A DNA stretch of 64,000 nucleotides from TMED27 sp964350695 (GCA_964350695.1 CAYGKM010000002.1:124001-188000); one strand, 5' to 3'; shown: positions 7,313-16,159, counted from the stretch's first letter. The notes: generated from the letters alone by a model not told the origin. Translations and numbers: made by a program.

Positions 7313-9190
7313 ATGTTTAAGCAAGATATTGAAAACAAAGAATTTTTGGACGATCATGTTTCCAAGCCCAAGTGGTATGAAACGTGGAAGTTGCAGGCTG
7401 TTTTGGCTCTTGCGAGCCTGATTTGTGCGCTGAGTGTCTTTGGTTTTCACGGTGTGCTTGTTAAAAATATGAATATCGCAGCCGAGGAATTTCATACTCC
7501 TGTGTTTACTGTATTGTATTTTTTGTTGGTCGCTGCGGTTTTATGGGGGGCGGTGTTTTTTCAGAGAAAATCGAGAAAGTTGAGAGGTCTGGAGCAGCAT
7601 TTTGCCACTCAAGCGCAGAGCTTTAATCTGATGTCGATAGAAAAAGAGTTTATAGAAAAAGAACTTTTGTCCCATCAGCATCGGCATGAGGCGATTATTA
7701 ACGCGATAGATCATGTGGTTTTTAAAACCGATAGTGATGGCGTTTTCAAGTCGTTGAACAAGGCGTGGGAAGAGCTTACGGATTTTGATGTTGAAGGTGC
7801 GCTCGAACATTCTTTGGTGCAATATGTGCATTCAAGCGAGCAAGCGGCGCTTAAAAAATATTTTGATGAAAATTCAAAAACGCCGTTTCAAATTTACACC
7901 CAGATACGCACAAAAAGCGGTTCGTTTGTTGCGGTGGAAATCGGTCTTTCCCGAGTGGCTTTGGTTGATGATGACAGCGTGAATATTATCGGAACAATCC
8001 AGAATGTTGAACAGCGCCGCCGCGCCGAAAGAGCGTTGGGTGAGGCGGAAAAGAAATACCGGAGCATTGTTGAGAATGCTGCGGGTGGAATATACCAGCT
8101 CACGCCCGAGGGGCTTTATCTTAGCGCGAACGCGGCGATGGCGAGGATTTTGGGGTATAAGAACCCTGATGAATTGCTGCGCGAAGTTAAAAACGCGAAT
8201 GAAAATGTTTATCAGGACCCAAAGAAGCAGGAGCGTTTTGTGAGGGAGCTTCACAAGACCAATGGCGTTGTTCAGCACGAGATTCAGATTCAGCGCAAGA
8301 ACGGCAATGTGATCTGGGTGAGTGAAAATGCGCGTGCGGTTAGAGATGAAAACGGCGAGCTGTTGTTTATTGAAGGTAGCCTGGAAGATATTGATGAGCG
8401 CAAAAAGGCGGAGATTTTAATTCGTGAAGCGAAGGTGCATTCCGATTTGGCGAACCGCGCGAAGTCGGAATTTATTGCGAATATGAGCCATGAATTGCGC
8501 ACGCCGCTTAACGCGATTATCGGGTTTTCGGAGATGATTCATAATGAGACATATGGGCCGCTGCCTGATCCGAAATATATAGAATATGCCGAAAATATTC
8601 GCGATAGCGGAGCGAGGCTTTTAAAGGTAATCAATGAAATTCTGGATATTTCGAAAATTGATGCGGGTGACCGTCATTTGAATGACGAGCGCGTGGATGT
8701 AAAGGTGGCGGCGCAAGGGTGCCTTGATTTGCTGCAGCATAAAATTGCGGCGAGCGGCATTACGGTGACTTTGTCTTTGGATGATGCGCCGCAGATTATT
8801 GCAGAGGAGCTTGCGTTTAAACAGGTGTTGATGAACATCCTTTCAAATGCGGTGAAGTTCACGCCCAAAGACGGGCGCATTACGCTTTCGCATCAATTGG
8901 ACAAGGAGGGGCGTTTCCACCTTTCTGTGACGGATACGGGGATTGGTTTGAGCGGCGATGAAATTAAAAAAGCGCTGTCACCGTTTGGGCAGGTGAATAA
9001 CGAGTTTAACCGTGATAATAGCGGGACGGGCCTTGGTTTGACGCTTGTGAATGCCCTGTTGAAGCTGCATGGCGGAACGCTGGAGCTGTTTTCGCAAAAG
9101 GGTATCGGGACAACGGCGACGGTTGTTATGCCTGCGCGCCGCGTTGTGAATGGCGGCGTATCCGAGATTGCGCCGCGTGAACGGGTTTAG
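7313..9190 (+). CDS. PAS-PAS sensor histidine kinase (PleC/DivJ-like core)
   Basis: Histidine kinase of 625 residues without an adjacent regulator. Two transmembrane helices (about 26-48 and 64-84) are separated by only a short loop, so there is little periplasmic sensor. Two PAS domains follow at about 124-235 and 246-365. The dimerisation domain carries H393 in IANMSHELRTPLNAIIGFSEM, and the ATPase domain shows MNILSNAVKFTP, VTDTGIGL and GTGLGLTLVNALLKLHGG. The sequence after the His (NETYGPLPDPKYIEYAENI, LKVINEILDISKIDAG) resembles the PleC/DivJ/CckA group of cell-cycle kinases. With CtrA-type boxes elsewhere in the window a cell-cycle role is possible but unproven. No clear ribosome-binding site precedes ATG 7313. 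The stop overlaps the convergent recX stop by 4 bases. Confidence 0.9.
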   Translation: MFKQDIENKEFLDDHVSKPKWYETWKLQAVLALASLICALSVFGFHGVLVKNMNIAAEEFHTPVFTVLYFLLVAAVLWGAVFFQRKSRKLRGLEQHFATQAQSFNLMSIEKEFIEKELLSHQHRHEAIINAIDHVVFKTDSDGVFKSLNKAWEELTDFDVEGALEHSLVQYVHSSEQAALKKYFDENSKTPFQIYTQIRTKSGSFVAVEIGLSRVALVDDDSVNIIGTIQNVEQRRRAERALGEAEKKYRSIVENAAGGIYQLTPEGLYLSANAAMARILGYKNPDELLREVKNANENVYQDPKKQERFVRELHKTNGVVQHEIQIQRKNGNVIWVSENARAVRDENGELLFIEGSLEDIDERKKAEILIREAKVHSDLANRAKSEFIANMSHELRTPLNAIIGFSEMIHNETYGPLPDPKYIEYAENIRDSGARLLKVINEILDISKIDAGDRHLNDERVDVKVAAQGCLDLLQHKIAASGITVTLSLDDAPQIIAEELAFKQVLMNILSNAVKFTPKDGRITLSHQLDKEGRFHLSVTDTGIGLSGDEIKKALSPFGQVNNEFNRDNSGTGLGLTLVNALLKLHGGTLELFSQKGIGTTATVVMPARRVVNGGVSEIAPRERV

Positions 9191-9819
9191 AATTCTTCGA
9201 ATTCGTCGCTGTCTGTATTTAAGATTTTTTTAGATATATCGTATGAAAAGCCTGCTCTGGCGAGGCTGCCGAGTTCTTTTTGGATGTTTTCTTCTTTGTC
9301 GCGGCGATATGGGCCGAGGCGTTTTTTGCGGGCGTGGGTGAGGGCGGCATCATATTCGGCTTTGGCGTCTGTTGCGCCAAGCTCTTGATCATGGAGGCCG
9401 AGATGTTTTATGGCGAGGGTCTTTGCGATGCCTTTGGTGCGGAGATGCCCGAGGATGAAGCGTTTTGATTTGCCTTTATATCGCAGGGCGCGGATTTTGC
9501 CGCGTGTGTAGACATCATCATTCAGCAGTTCGAGGTCGATGAATTTGGCGGCGAGGGTTTCAACCATGGCTTTGCAGGTGTCAAAATCCTGATCCACATG
9601 ATGGGTGCAGGATTTTTTGACTTTGCGAAGCATGATTTCGATGAAGTTGGCGTGGCTGGAGGCGAAGCGCTGGAGGTAGTAAAGCCCCGCATTATGCAGG
9701 TAGCTTTCGGTGATTTTGCGGGGGGTTTTCGGGCCGACCCGCTTTTTCTTGAACGGAGCATGGTCGGCTGACCCGATATTTGTCTTGATATTTGAGGGCG
9801 GTGGATTATCTTTGCTCAT
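9187..9819 (-). CDS. recX: Regulatory protein RecX
   Basis: Small basic helical protein that modulates RecA filaments. The 210 residues from MSKDNPPPSNIKTN have the RecX three-helix repeats: YLHNAGLYYLQRFASSHANF with EIMLRKVKK, then LINDDVYTRGKIRALRYKGKSK-type text (here LELLNDDVYTRGKIRALR) and LRTKGIAKTLAIKHL, and finally KELGSLARAGFSYDISKKIL. The frame extends to 9846, but ATG 9819 fits the family better and avoids the divergent ABC gene. recA is not in the window. The N-terminal 35 residues are Lys/Pro rich and not conserved. Confidence 0.88.
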   Translation of the reverse strand: MSKDNPPPSNIKTNIGSADHAPFKKKRVGPKTPRKITESYLHNAGLYYLQRFASSHANFIEIMLRKVKKSCTHHVDQDFDTCKAMVETLAAKFIDLELLNDDVYTRGKIRALRYKGKSKRFILGHLRTKGIAKTLAIKHLGLHDQELGATDAKAEYDAALTHARKKRLGPYRRDKEENIQKELGSLARAGFSYDISKKILNTDSDEFEEF

Positions 9820-9846
9820 ACTATAATTCTTACCAGAAAAGATCAC

Positions 9847-10650
9847 ATGTCAGAAGAGTTCTCTCTTACCCCTAAAAGAATAGGCAAGCTTAACGCTATC
9901 GGGCTTTTTACGCTGATTAAGCGGGAGGTTGACCGGTTTATCAATGTGTATATGCAGACTTTGGTTGCGCCCGTTGTGACGACGCTTTTGTTTTACACGA
10001 TTTTTGCACTCGCCTTTGGCGGGGTTGCGCGGGAAGTGGGCGATGTGCCTTTCCTTGAGTTCCTGGCGCCGGGGTTGATTATGATGACGATGGTGCAAAA
10101 TGCGTTTGCGAATACCTCATCCTCTATGGTGATTTCGAAAGTGCAGGGTAATATCGTGGATATTTTGCTGCCGCCGCTATCTGATTTGGAGCTTTATCTG
10201 GGCTTTACGATAGGCGCGGTTCTGCGCGGGCTTTTTGTGGGGTCGGTTACGGCCTGCGTTGTGGCGTTTTTTGTGCCGATTAGCGTGCATTCATGGGGTT
10301 TCGTGATTGGTTTTGCGGTTTTGGGAAATTTGATGCTTGGATCGCTTGGTCTTGCGGCGGGGATTTGGTCGGAGAAATTTGACCATATGGCGGCGGTGAC
10401 AAATTTTATAGTGACGCCGCTGACGTTTTTATCGGGCACTTTTTATTCCGTCGAGAGCCTGCCGAAGATGTGGCAGGGCTTGGCGCATTATAATCCGTTC
10501 TTTTATATGATTGATGGGTTTAGGTCCGGTTTTATCGGACAAGCGGATGGTGACCCTGTGTTGGGCTTATATATTCTTATTGTTATAAATCTTGTTTTGG
10601 CCGGGCTGACGCTTTGGATGCTGCGCACCGGCTATAAAATCAAAAGTTAA
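9847..10650 (+). CDS. ABC-2 type transporter permease
   Basis: Integral membrane protein of 267 residues with six predicted helices, of the ABC2_membrane (YadH/NodJ-like) family. Typical text is GLFTLIKREVDRFINVYMQTLVAPVVTTLLFYTIFA, FLAPGLIMMTMVQNAFANTSSSMVISKVQGNIVDILLPPLS and FIVTPLTFLSGTFYSVESLP. Such permeases pair with an ATP-binding subunit to export lipids, polysaccharides or drugs. No ATPase gene is adjacent: recX is divergent on one side and hslO follows. Its nucleotide-binding partner must be elsewhere. The start ATG 9847 has a purine-rich AGAAAAGA upstream. The substrate is unknown. Confidence 0.9.
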   Translation: MSEEFSLTPKRIGKLNAIGLFTLIKREVDRFINVYMQTLVAPVVTTLLFYTIFALAFGGVAREVGDVPFLEFLAPGLIMMTMVQNAFANTSSSMVISKVQGNIVDILLPPLSDLELYLGFTIGAVLRGLFVGSVTACVVAFFVPISVHSWGFVIGFAVLGNLMLGSLGLAAGIWSEKFDHMAAVTNFIVTPLTFLSGTFYSVESLPKMWQGLAHYNPFFYMIDGFRSGFIGQADGDPVLGLYILIVINLVLAGLTLWMLRTGYKIKS

Positions 10651-10668
10651 GTTTCCCCCCTTACTTAT

Positions 10669-10682
10669 GGTATAATTAAATA
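10669..10682 (+). promoter_or_regulatory. Extended -10 promoter giving a probable leaderless hslO mRNA
   Basis: A TGG-TATAAT extended -10 element ends at 10676, only 6 bases before ATG 10683. A start site at the usual distance would fall on the ATG itself. No Shine-Dalgarno sequence is visible before the gene and no good -35 is seen, which an extended -10 can tolerate. Confidence 0.6.
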
Positions 10683-11675
10683 ATGGAATACGTTTCTGAC
10701 GGTGATGGCATTGATGCTTTCGAGGCGTTTAAAGAGGCCGATGATAATGTCATCCAAAATTTTCAACTTGATGCATCGTCCCTGCGGGGGCGCTCTGTTC
10801 GTCTTGGCAGTGTCATAGACGAGATATTAGCGGCGCATGATTATCCTGCGCCCGTTGCGCATTTGGTGGCCGAGACGATGACTTTGGCGGCGCTTTTGTC
10901 CTCCATGCTTAAATATGAAGGGATATTCACGCTTCAAACGAAGGGTGACGGGCCGGTGAGCATGTTGGTGGCGGATGTGACCTCGGACGGTGATTTGCGG
11001 GGATGCGCGAGTTTTGATGAGGAGCGTTTGGATCATGCGCGGGTGCAGCTTGAGGCGCTTAAGACTTCGGAGAGTTCGCAGAACCATTTGGCGCAGTATT
11101 TGGGCAAGGGTTATATTGCCTTTACTGTGGATCAAGGTGAGCATATGGAACGGTATCAGGGGATTGTGGAGCTTAAGGGCTCATCCTTGGTGGATTGCGT
11201 GCAGAATTATTTCAATCAATCAGAGCAGATATCAACCGGCATTAAAATGGCGGTGGGCAAGCGCGAGAATTTATGGCGCGCGGGTGGCATTATGGTGCAG
11301 CGGATACCCGAAGATGACGGCAATAACGAAAGAGAGCGCAGCAATTATGATGAGGATGATTGGCGCAGGACGATGATCTTTCTAGATTCCGCAACGGAAG
11401 GGGAGCTGCTTGCGCCTGATGTGCATTCCAATATTTTGCTGACATGTCTGTTCCATGAGGAGACCCCTCGTGTGTTTGAGCCGAAAACGCTGCGCAAGAA
11501 ATGCCGTTGCAGCGAGGACAAGGTGCGCGGGGTTTTGGCGGTGTTGTCGGAAGAAGACTTGGAGTATATGAACAAAGACGGCGAGATCAACATGGTGTGC
11601 GAGTTTTGCAGCAAGGATTACCGCTTTACGTTCAAAGAGGCCCAAGCGATCCGCAAAGACGGCGCGAAGTCTTAA
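10683..11675 (+). CDS. hslO: Redox-regulated molecular chaperone Hsp33
   Basis: Cytoplasmic holdase activated by oxidation of its zinc centre. The 330-residue protein has the Hsp33 fold from FQLDASSLRGRSVRLGSVIDEIL, with VAETMTLAALLSSMLKYEGIFTLQTKGDGPV and YFNQSEQISTGIKMAVG. The C-terminal redox switch has all four cysteines: C274 and C276 in KKCRCSEDK, and C306 and C309 in CEFCSKDY. The start is ATG 10683, preceded by a near-perfect extended -10 and no ribosome-binding site, so the mRNA is probably leaderless. Leaderless initiation could matter for a stress chaperone, but that is speculation. Confidence 0.96.
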   Translation: MEYVSDGDGIDAFEAFKEADDNVIQNFQLDASSLRGRSVRLGSVIDEILAAHDYPAPVAHLVAETMTLAALLSSMLKYEGIFTLQTKGDGPVSMLVADVTSDGDLRGCASFDEERLDHARVQLEALKTSESSQNHLAQYLGKGYIAFTVDQGEHMERYQGIVELKGSSLVDCVQNYFNQSEQISTGIKMAVGKRENLWRAGGIMVQRIPEDDGNNERERSNYDEDDWRRTMIFLDSATEGELLAPDVHSNILLTCLFHEETPRVFEPKTLRKKCRCSEDKVRGVLAVLSEEDLEYMNKDGEINMVCEFCSKDYRFTFKEAQAIRKDGAKS

Positions 11676-11678
11676 GTT

Positions 11679-13124
11679 TTAGTTTTTCCAGAAATTAGGA
11701 TGTAGCATCACGAGGACGGTCAGGATTTCCAGACGCCCGAGCAGCATGCTGGCGGATAATATCCATTTGGCGCTGTCCGGCAGGGTTGAGAAATTGCCTG
11801 TCGGGCCGATGATGTCGCCCATGCCGGGGCCGACATTGGCGATTGAGGTTGCTGCGCCTGACATTGCGGTCATGAAATCGAGGCCAACGAGAGACAGGGC
11901 GATGGCGACAATCGCGAAGGTTAGAGCGAAGAGAAACAAGAAGCTCATAACAGAAATCGGCACGTCTTTGGGGATGGGTTTGCCGTTATAGGTGGCTTTG
12001 AATATGGCGCTTGGGTGAACGAGGTTTTTCAGTTGAACCTTTGCGATGGCAAAGAACACCTGGAAGCGGAAAATTTTAATTCCGCAGCTGGTCGAGCCTG
12101 CGCAACCGCCGACCACCATCAGGAAGAATAGTAATGCGACGGGGAAAGTGCCCCAAAGCATGTAGTCGGAGTTGGCGAAGCCTGTGCCTGTGAGTAGCGA
12201 GGTGACGTTGAAAACGACCTCCAGAGCGATTTTGCTGAAGCTTTCATGATGGTTGCCGAGTGTCAGACTCAGGATAATGAGTGATGATACGATCAGGATA
12301 ATGCTGAGAAATGTGCGCACTTGGGTGTCTTTGAATAGGGGGGCTGCGTTGCCTCTCACGAATTTGAGATAGAGCACGAAAGGTGTTCCGCCCATGATCA
12401 TGAAGATCACGGCGACGACTTCGGCGCTGGGGGTTTTGAAATGCGCGAGGGAGGCGTCATAGGTTGAGAAACCGCCTGTCGAGATTGTGGTGAGGGCGTG
12501 TGCCACGGCATCGAACGTGCCCATGCCCGTGGCCATATAGGCAAGGATGCAAATAATTGTGAGAACGATGTAAATCAGGCCAATCGAGTTTGCGAGTTGC
12601 GCGGTGCGGGGCAAAACTTTTTCGCTTTCAGAAAGCTCGGTCTGGAAGATTTGCATCCCCCCGACTTTCAGGAAAGGCAGAACAGACATCGCCATGATGA
12701 TTATTCCGATGCCGCCAAGCCATTGCAGGAGCGCGCGCCAGAGGAGAATCCCTGCGGGGGCGGTGTCGAGGCCGACAATCACGGTAGATCCCGTGGTGGT
12801 GAGGCCTGACATGGCCTCGAAGAAGGCGTCTGTGAAAGACATATCAAGATCGGACAAGGTGAACGGCAGCGAGGCAAAGAGCACAAGGGAAAGCCAGCTC
12901 AGGATGATCAGGAGGATGGCTTGTTTCGTGTTGATGCCCATTGTATGGCCGGAGTTGCTGAGGACCAGTGAGCCGCCAAAGAAGGCCGTGATGATGATGC
13001 TGAGGAAGAAAACCTTCCAGTCATCGCTGCCCCAGTAGATGTCTGCCAGAAGCGGAAGCACCAAGCTTAGGGACATAATGCAAAGGAAGAGTCCGATGAT
13101 ATAGAGGACCGGTCTGACGTCCAT
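11679..13124 (-). CDS. trkH: TrkH family potassium uptake protein
   Basis: Membrane subunit of a Trk/Ktr potassium transporter, 481 residues. The four pore loops that form the K+ filter can be read: MSGLTTTGSTVI, TISTGGFSTYD, LLTGTGFANSD and SIANVGPGMGD, each with the filter Gly. The cytoplasmic NAD-binding partner TrkA is not nearby. It lies tail-to-tail with hslO, 3 bases apart. The start ATG 13124 follows the terminator of the OmpA-like gene, so it needs its own promoter in 13125-13150 or relies on read-through. TrkH and TrkG are not distinguishable by eye. Confidence 0.93.
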   Translation of the reverse strand: MDVRPVLYIIGLFLCIMSLSLVLPLLADIYWGSDDWKVFFLSIIITAFFGGSLVLSNSGHTMGINTKQAILLIILSWLSLVLFASLPFTLSDLDMSFTDAFFEAMSGLTTTGSTVIVGLDTAPAGILLWRALLQWLGGIGIIIMAMSVLPFLKVGGMQIFQTELSESEKVLPRTAQLANSIGLIYIVLTIICILAYMATGMGTFDAVAHALTTISTGGFSTYDASLAHFKTPSAEVVAVIFMIMGGTPFVLYLKFVRGNAAPLFKDTQVRTFLSIILIVSSLIILSLTLGNHHESFSKIALEVVFNVTSLLTGTGFANSDYMLWGTFPVALLFFLMVVGGCAGSTSCGIKIFRFQVFFAIAKVQLKNLVHPSAIFKATYNGKPIPKDVPISVMSFLFLFALTFAIVAIALSLVGLDFMTAMSGAATSIANVGPGMGDIIGPTGNFSTLPDSAKWILSASMLLGRLEILTVLVMLHPNFWKN

Positions 13125-13150
13125 AGGGTTGCTTTCTTTGTTTCCTGATA

Positions 13151-13187
13151 AAAAAACCGAAGCATCTGGTGGGACGCTTCGGTTTGA
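13151..13187 (-). terminator. Intrinsic terminator after the OmpA-like lipoprotein gene
   Basis: On the minus strand, AAACCGAAGC pairs with GCTTCGGTTT around an 11-base loop and is followed by a run of T. Confidence 0.8.
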
Positions 13188-13218
13188 ATTTTAAGCGATT
13201 AACTCGCGGATGAACACC

Positions 13219-14133
13219 TTAATTGAAGGAGATATTCACACGACGGTTAGCAGGCTCGCGAACGTTATCCGGTGTTTCAACCAGAAGCTCTGTCTCACCG
13301 CGTGCATCCACGATAAGGATGCTGGGGTCAACGCCGCGCTCGATCAAGGCATCACGAACAACGTTTGCACGTTTGATCGCAAGGCGCTCGTTGTAAGCGT
13401 TTGAGCCTGATGTGTCAGTGTGGCCGACGAGGTTCAAAGATGTTGGCGGGTTTTTCGCCACTTCGTCTGCCACCGCATCAAGAACGTTGAGTGCGCCAGA
13501 GCCGAGTGTTGATGAATCCCAGTTGAAGAACACGAGGTACATCGCGTTTTCAGCCATCATCGGCGCGTTAGGATCAACGCCGAACATGCTGTCATCCGCA
13601 GGGGCTTCTACCATTGGCTCAGGAGCGTCAAGCATGCCTTCAAGCTCTGCCATATATCTCAAGAATTCATCTTTACAGGCCATTTCACCGGCGTCATGCC
13701 AGTTTTCTTCCTGACCTTCGATCCAGCAATCAAATTTGGCTTGTGTACGAGCAGCCAGTTCAGGGGCAACTTCGCGTCCGCCAAGATCGTATGCAACGAT
13801 CAAGCGGCTGCGGGCAGCGGCCAATTCCTGAATGTCAGTTTCGTTGAGGTTCCAATCAGAGATCGGTTCCGGAAGGACAACTTCACCTGCGGCAGCGGCT
13901 AAGCCTTTGCGTGCAAAGTGGAGTGCATCGGGATAATCGAGCATGTCTTTCAGTTCGCTGTTCGAGAAGGCGCGATACTCGGTTGTGAGTGCCTGTGTGA
14001 ACGGGCTGCCTACGGCAGTTGCATCGTTCAGCGCGTCTACTTCGCTAAAACTTTTGAAGGCCGTACAGCCTGATGTTAGTCCGGCAAATGCCAGAATTCC
14101 GGCTGTCAGTACGACGTTGCGCAGCGTTTTCAT
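13219..14133 (-). CDS. OmpA-family peptidoglycan-binding lipoprotein
   Basis: Exported lipoprotein of 304 residues. A signal peptide ends in the lipobox LTSGC, with C23 as the acylated residue. A helical middle part of about 150 residues has no assignment. The C-terminal OmpA domain (about 195-304) has YLVFFNWDSSTL, NLVGHTDTSGSNAYNERLAIKRANVV and ANRRVNISFN, including the Asp and Arg that bind diaminopimelate. It is therefore an outer-membrane lipoprotein tethering the membrane to the wall, Pal-like but not in a tol-pal cluster. AAGGAG precedes ATG 14133. The gene is monocistronic, with a terminator at 13151-13187. Confidence 0.9.
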   Translation of the reverse strand: MKTLRNVVLTAGILAFAGLTSGCTAFKSFSEVDALNDATAVGSPFTQALTTEYRAFSNSELKDMLDYPDALHFARKGLAAAAGEVVLPEPISDWNLNETDIQELAAARSRLIVAYDLGGREVAPELAARTQAKFDCWIEGQEENWHDAGEMACKDEFLRYMAELEGMLDAPEPMVEAPADDSMFGVDPNAPMMAENAMYLVFFNWDSSTLGSGALNVLDAVADEVAKNPPTSLNLVGHTDTSGSNAYNERLAIKRANVVRDALIERGVDPSILIVDARGETELLVETPDNVREPANRRVNISFN

Positions 14134-14444
14134 TTAAAGTGCTCCTTAAATACCTATAATTATTACGAATACTTCTATGACTCATAAGGATGTGGGGCGC
14201 GCTTGTAAAGAATTTTTAGTGGTTATGAACAGGAATTTTGAGGTTTTTTCTTTTATCTGCATGGGTGGCTGTGGGCAAAAGGGCGGCTTATATTAGATCA
14301 TGCTTGACATAGGGGGGTGCGATCATACATATAACGTCAAATTTTAGAAAACGTGAAGTGATTCACGGGCTGTGTTGATGCTTAGTTTTCTAGCGCTCTG
14401 CGGGGCATACATCAAAAAATTATAATAACTTACAGGAGTTACGC
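14134..14444. other. 311-base divergent intergenic region with possible promoters and hairpin
   Basis: The only gap over 300 bases. It separates the OmpA-like lipoprotein (minus) from the DJ-1-like gene (plus). TTGACA occurs at 14304-14309 with weak -10 candidates 16-18 bases on. A second TATAAT is at 14421-14426. Between them is a nested inverted repeat: TAGAAAAC (14345-14352) with GTTTTCTA (14385-14392), enclosing CGTGAA (14352-14357) with TTCACG (14362-14367). This could fold as an RNA leader or be an operator. No open frame of note and no tRNA is seen. Confidence 0.4.
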
Positions 14445-15020
14445 ATGAATAAACCGTTACTCGGCGAAAAAATCGCTGTGCTTGTTTCCAATGGATTTTC
14501 TGAAAAGGATTTCACGCATATTCAAAAGACATTGATGTCTGCGGGTGCGGATATGCGGATTGTGAGCATGGATAACGGTCTTGTGAATAGTTGGAACGAT
14601 GAGGGCTGGGGTTTGAATTTTGCGGCGGATACAGCGTTGAGCGCGGCGTTGGCGGCGGATTATACGATGCTTCTTGTGCCCGGTGGGCAGCGCAGTATTG
14701 AAAAACTTAAGCTGACTGCGCATACGCGCCGTTTTGTGAACGGGTTTTTGAATGCGAAGAAGCCTGCGGTTTTGTTTGAAGACGCGGTTGATTTGTTGGT
14801 GTTTGCAGAGAAGGCCGGTGAGTATGATGTGGCTGGCCCTCAAAAGCTTAAAGAGAGCCTTGAGCAAGCGGGCGCAACATGGGTTGATTGCGTTTATGCG
14901 GTTGATGGCAGCCTTATGACAGGCAAGAGCGACGAAGACACGCGCGATGCATTTTGCGCGCAGGTTGCCGAGTTCCTGGTTCATGGCGGCGCGGGTCAAG
15001 ACCAGCCTGTTGCGGCATAA
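14445..15020 (+). CDS. DJ-1/PfpI-fold protein lacking the usual cysteine
   Basis: Protein of 191 residues with the glutamine amidotransferase-like Rossmann fold of the DJ-1/PfpI/catalase-C-terminal group: KIAVLVSNGFSEKDF at the N-terminus, DYTMLLVPGGQRSIEKLK in the middle and RRFVNGFLNAKKPAVLF before the elbow. At the nucleophile elbow, where the family has a Cys in an A-[IV]-C-H/N-G motif, this protein has AVLFEDAVDLL. The cysteine is absent; the only cysteines lie later, in VDCVYAV and AFCAQ. It may be a non-catalytic relative, perhaps like the domain fused to large catalases. Start ATG 14445 follows AGGAG. prfB follows 25 bases downstream. Confidence 0.75.
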   Translation: MNKPLLGEKIAVLVSNGFSEKDFTHIQKTLMSAGADMRIVSMDNGLVNSWNDEGWGLNFAADTALSAALAADYTMLLVPGGQRSIEKLKLTAHTRRFVNGFLNAKKPAVLFEDAVDLLVFAEKAGEYDVAGPQKLKESLEQAGATWVDCVYAVDGSLMTGKSDEDTRDAFCAQVAEFLVHGGAGQDQPVAA

Positions 15021-15045
15021 AACAAAACGCGATACATCTTTATAT

Positions 15046-16159
15046 ATGAACGCAGAAACCGAAAGCATCGTAAGCGATATTCAAAGCGCCTTGGCCTTGC
15101 TGAGGAGGCATCTTTGACTGGGACAGGGCGGTTCTTCGTTTAGAAGAGCTGAATGCGCTGAGTGAAGATCCCGATCTTTGGAATGATAGTGAAAAAGCCC
15201 AGAAGATCATGCGCGAGCGCACGCGCCTTGAGGGGCAAATCGGCAGCGTGCGATCCATCGAACAAACTTTAAATGACAATATAGAGCTTATCGAACTCGG
15301 TGAAGAAGAGGGCGATGAGGCGATTATTGCTGAATCCATGGCGGTGCTTAAAAAGGTGCGGGTCGATGTCGAGAAGCGGCAGATCCAGAGTTTGCTGTCG
15401 GGGGAAGCCGACGGGATGGATGCATATTTGCAGGTAAATGCCGGAGCAGGGGGCACGGAGGCGCAGGACTGGGCGAATATGATCTTGCGCATGTATATGC
15501 GCTGGGCGGAGAGCCGCGGGTATAAGGTTTCCGTACTTGAAATGAGTGACGGAGAGGAGGCGGGTATAAAATCCGCTACGTTGCGTATTGATGGTGATCA
15601 GGCCTATGGCTGGGCGAAGACGGAGACAGGGGTGCATCGGCTTGTGCGGATATCGCCGTTTGATTCCAATGCGAAACGGCATACGAGTTTTGCGTCTGTT
15701 TTGGTGTCGCCGGTGATTGATGATTCCATAGAGATAGAGCTGGAAGATAAGGATTTACGCATCGACACGTATCGCGCGAGCGGTAAAGGCGGGCAGCATG
15801 TGAATACAACGGATTCGGCTGTGCGGATTACGCATATCCCGAGCGGCGTTGCCGCAGCGGTGCAGAGCGAGCGGTCACAGCATCAGAACAAAGCCAATGC
15901 GCTGCTGCTTTTGAAAGCGAAACTCTACGAAGCGGAATTGCGAAAACGCGAGGAACAGGCCGCCGCCGATCATGGGGAGAAAACAGATATCGGATGGGGG
16001 CACCAGATTCGCTCTTATGTGCTGCATCCGTATCAAATGATTAAGGATTTGCGTACGAGCGTTGAGACTTCGAATACATCGGCGGTCTTGGACGGGGATA
16101 TAGATATGTTCATTGAGGCGGCTTTGGCGCATAAACTGGTCAAGGATGAAGAAAGCTAG
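15046..16159 (+). CDS. prfB: Peptide chain release factor 2, made by programmed +1 frameshift
   Basis: RF2 ends translation at UGA and UAA. It is encoded in two frames: 15046-15114 (23 codons, MNAETESIVSDIQSALALLRRHL) ends at an in-frame TGA at 15115-15117. Reading resumes one base later at GAC 15116 (DWDRAVLRLEELNAL) and continues to 16159, for about 370 residues. The anticodon-like SPF is in VRISPFDSN, and the GGQ loop is in ASGKGGQHVNTTDSAVRITHIPSG. The shift site has the classical internal Shine-Dalgarno and CTT-TGA-C (separate entry). The internal ATG at 15209 is only an artefact of following one frame. Confidence 0.97.
15103..15118 (+). promoter_or_regulatory. prfB programmed +1 frameshift signal
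   Basis: AGGAGG (15103-15108), one CAT spacer codon, then CTT TGA C (15112-15118). The ribosome pauses at the in-frame UGA when RF2 is scarce, and the internal Shine-Dalgarno pairing pushes it +1 onto GAC. Spacing equals that of the well-studied enterobacterial site. Confidence 0.95.

Noticed and set aside
15209..16159. A truncated prfB starting at the internal ATG
   Set aside because: The upstream 23 codons, internal Shine-Dalgarno and CTT-TGA-C are the programmed frameshift signal, so the gene is full length in two frames.
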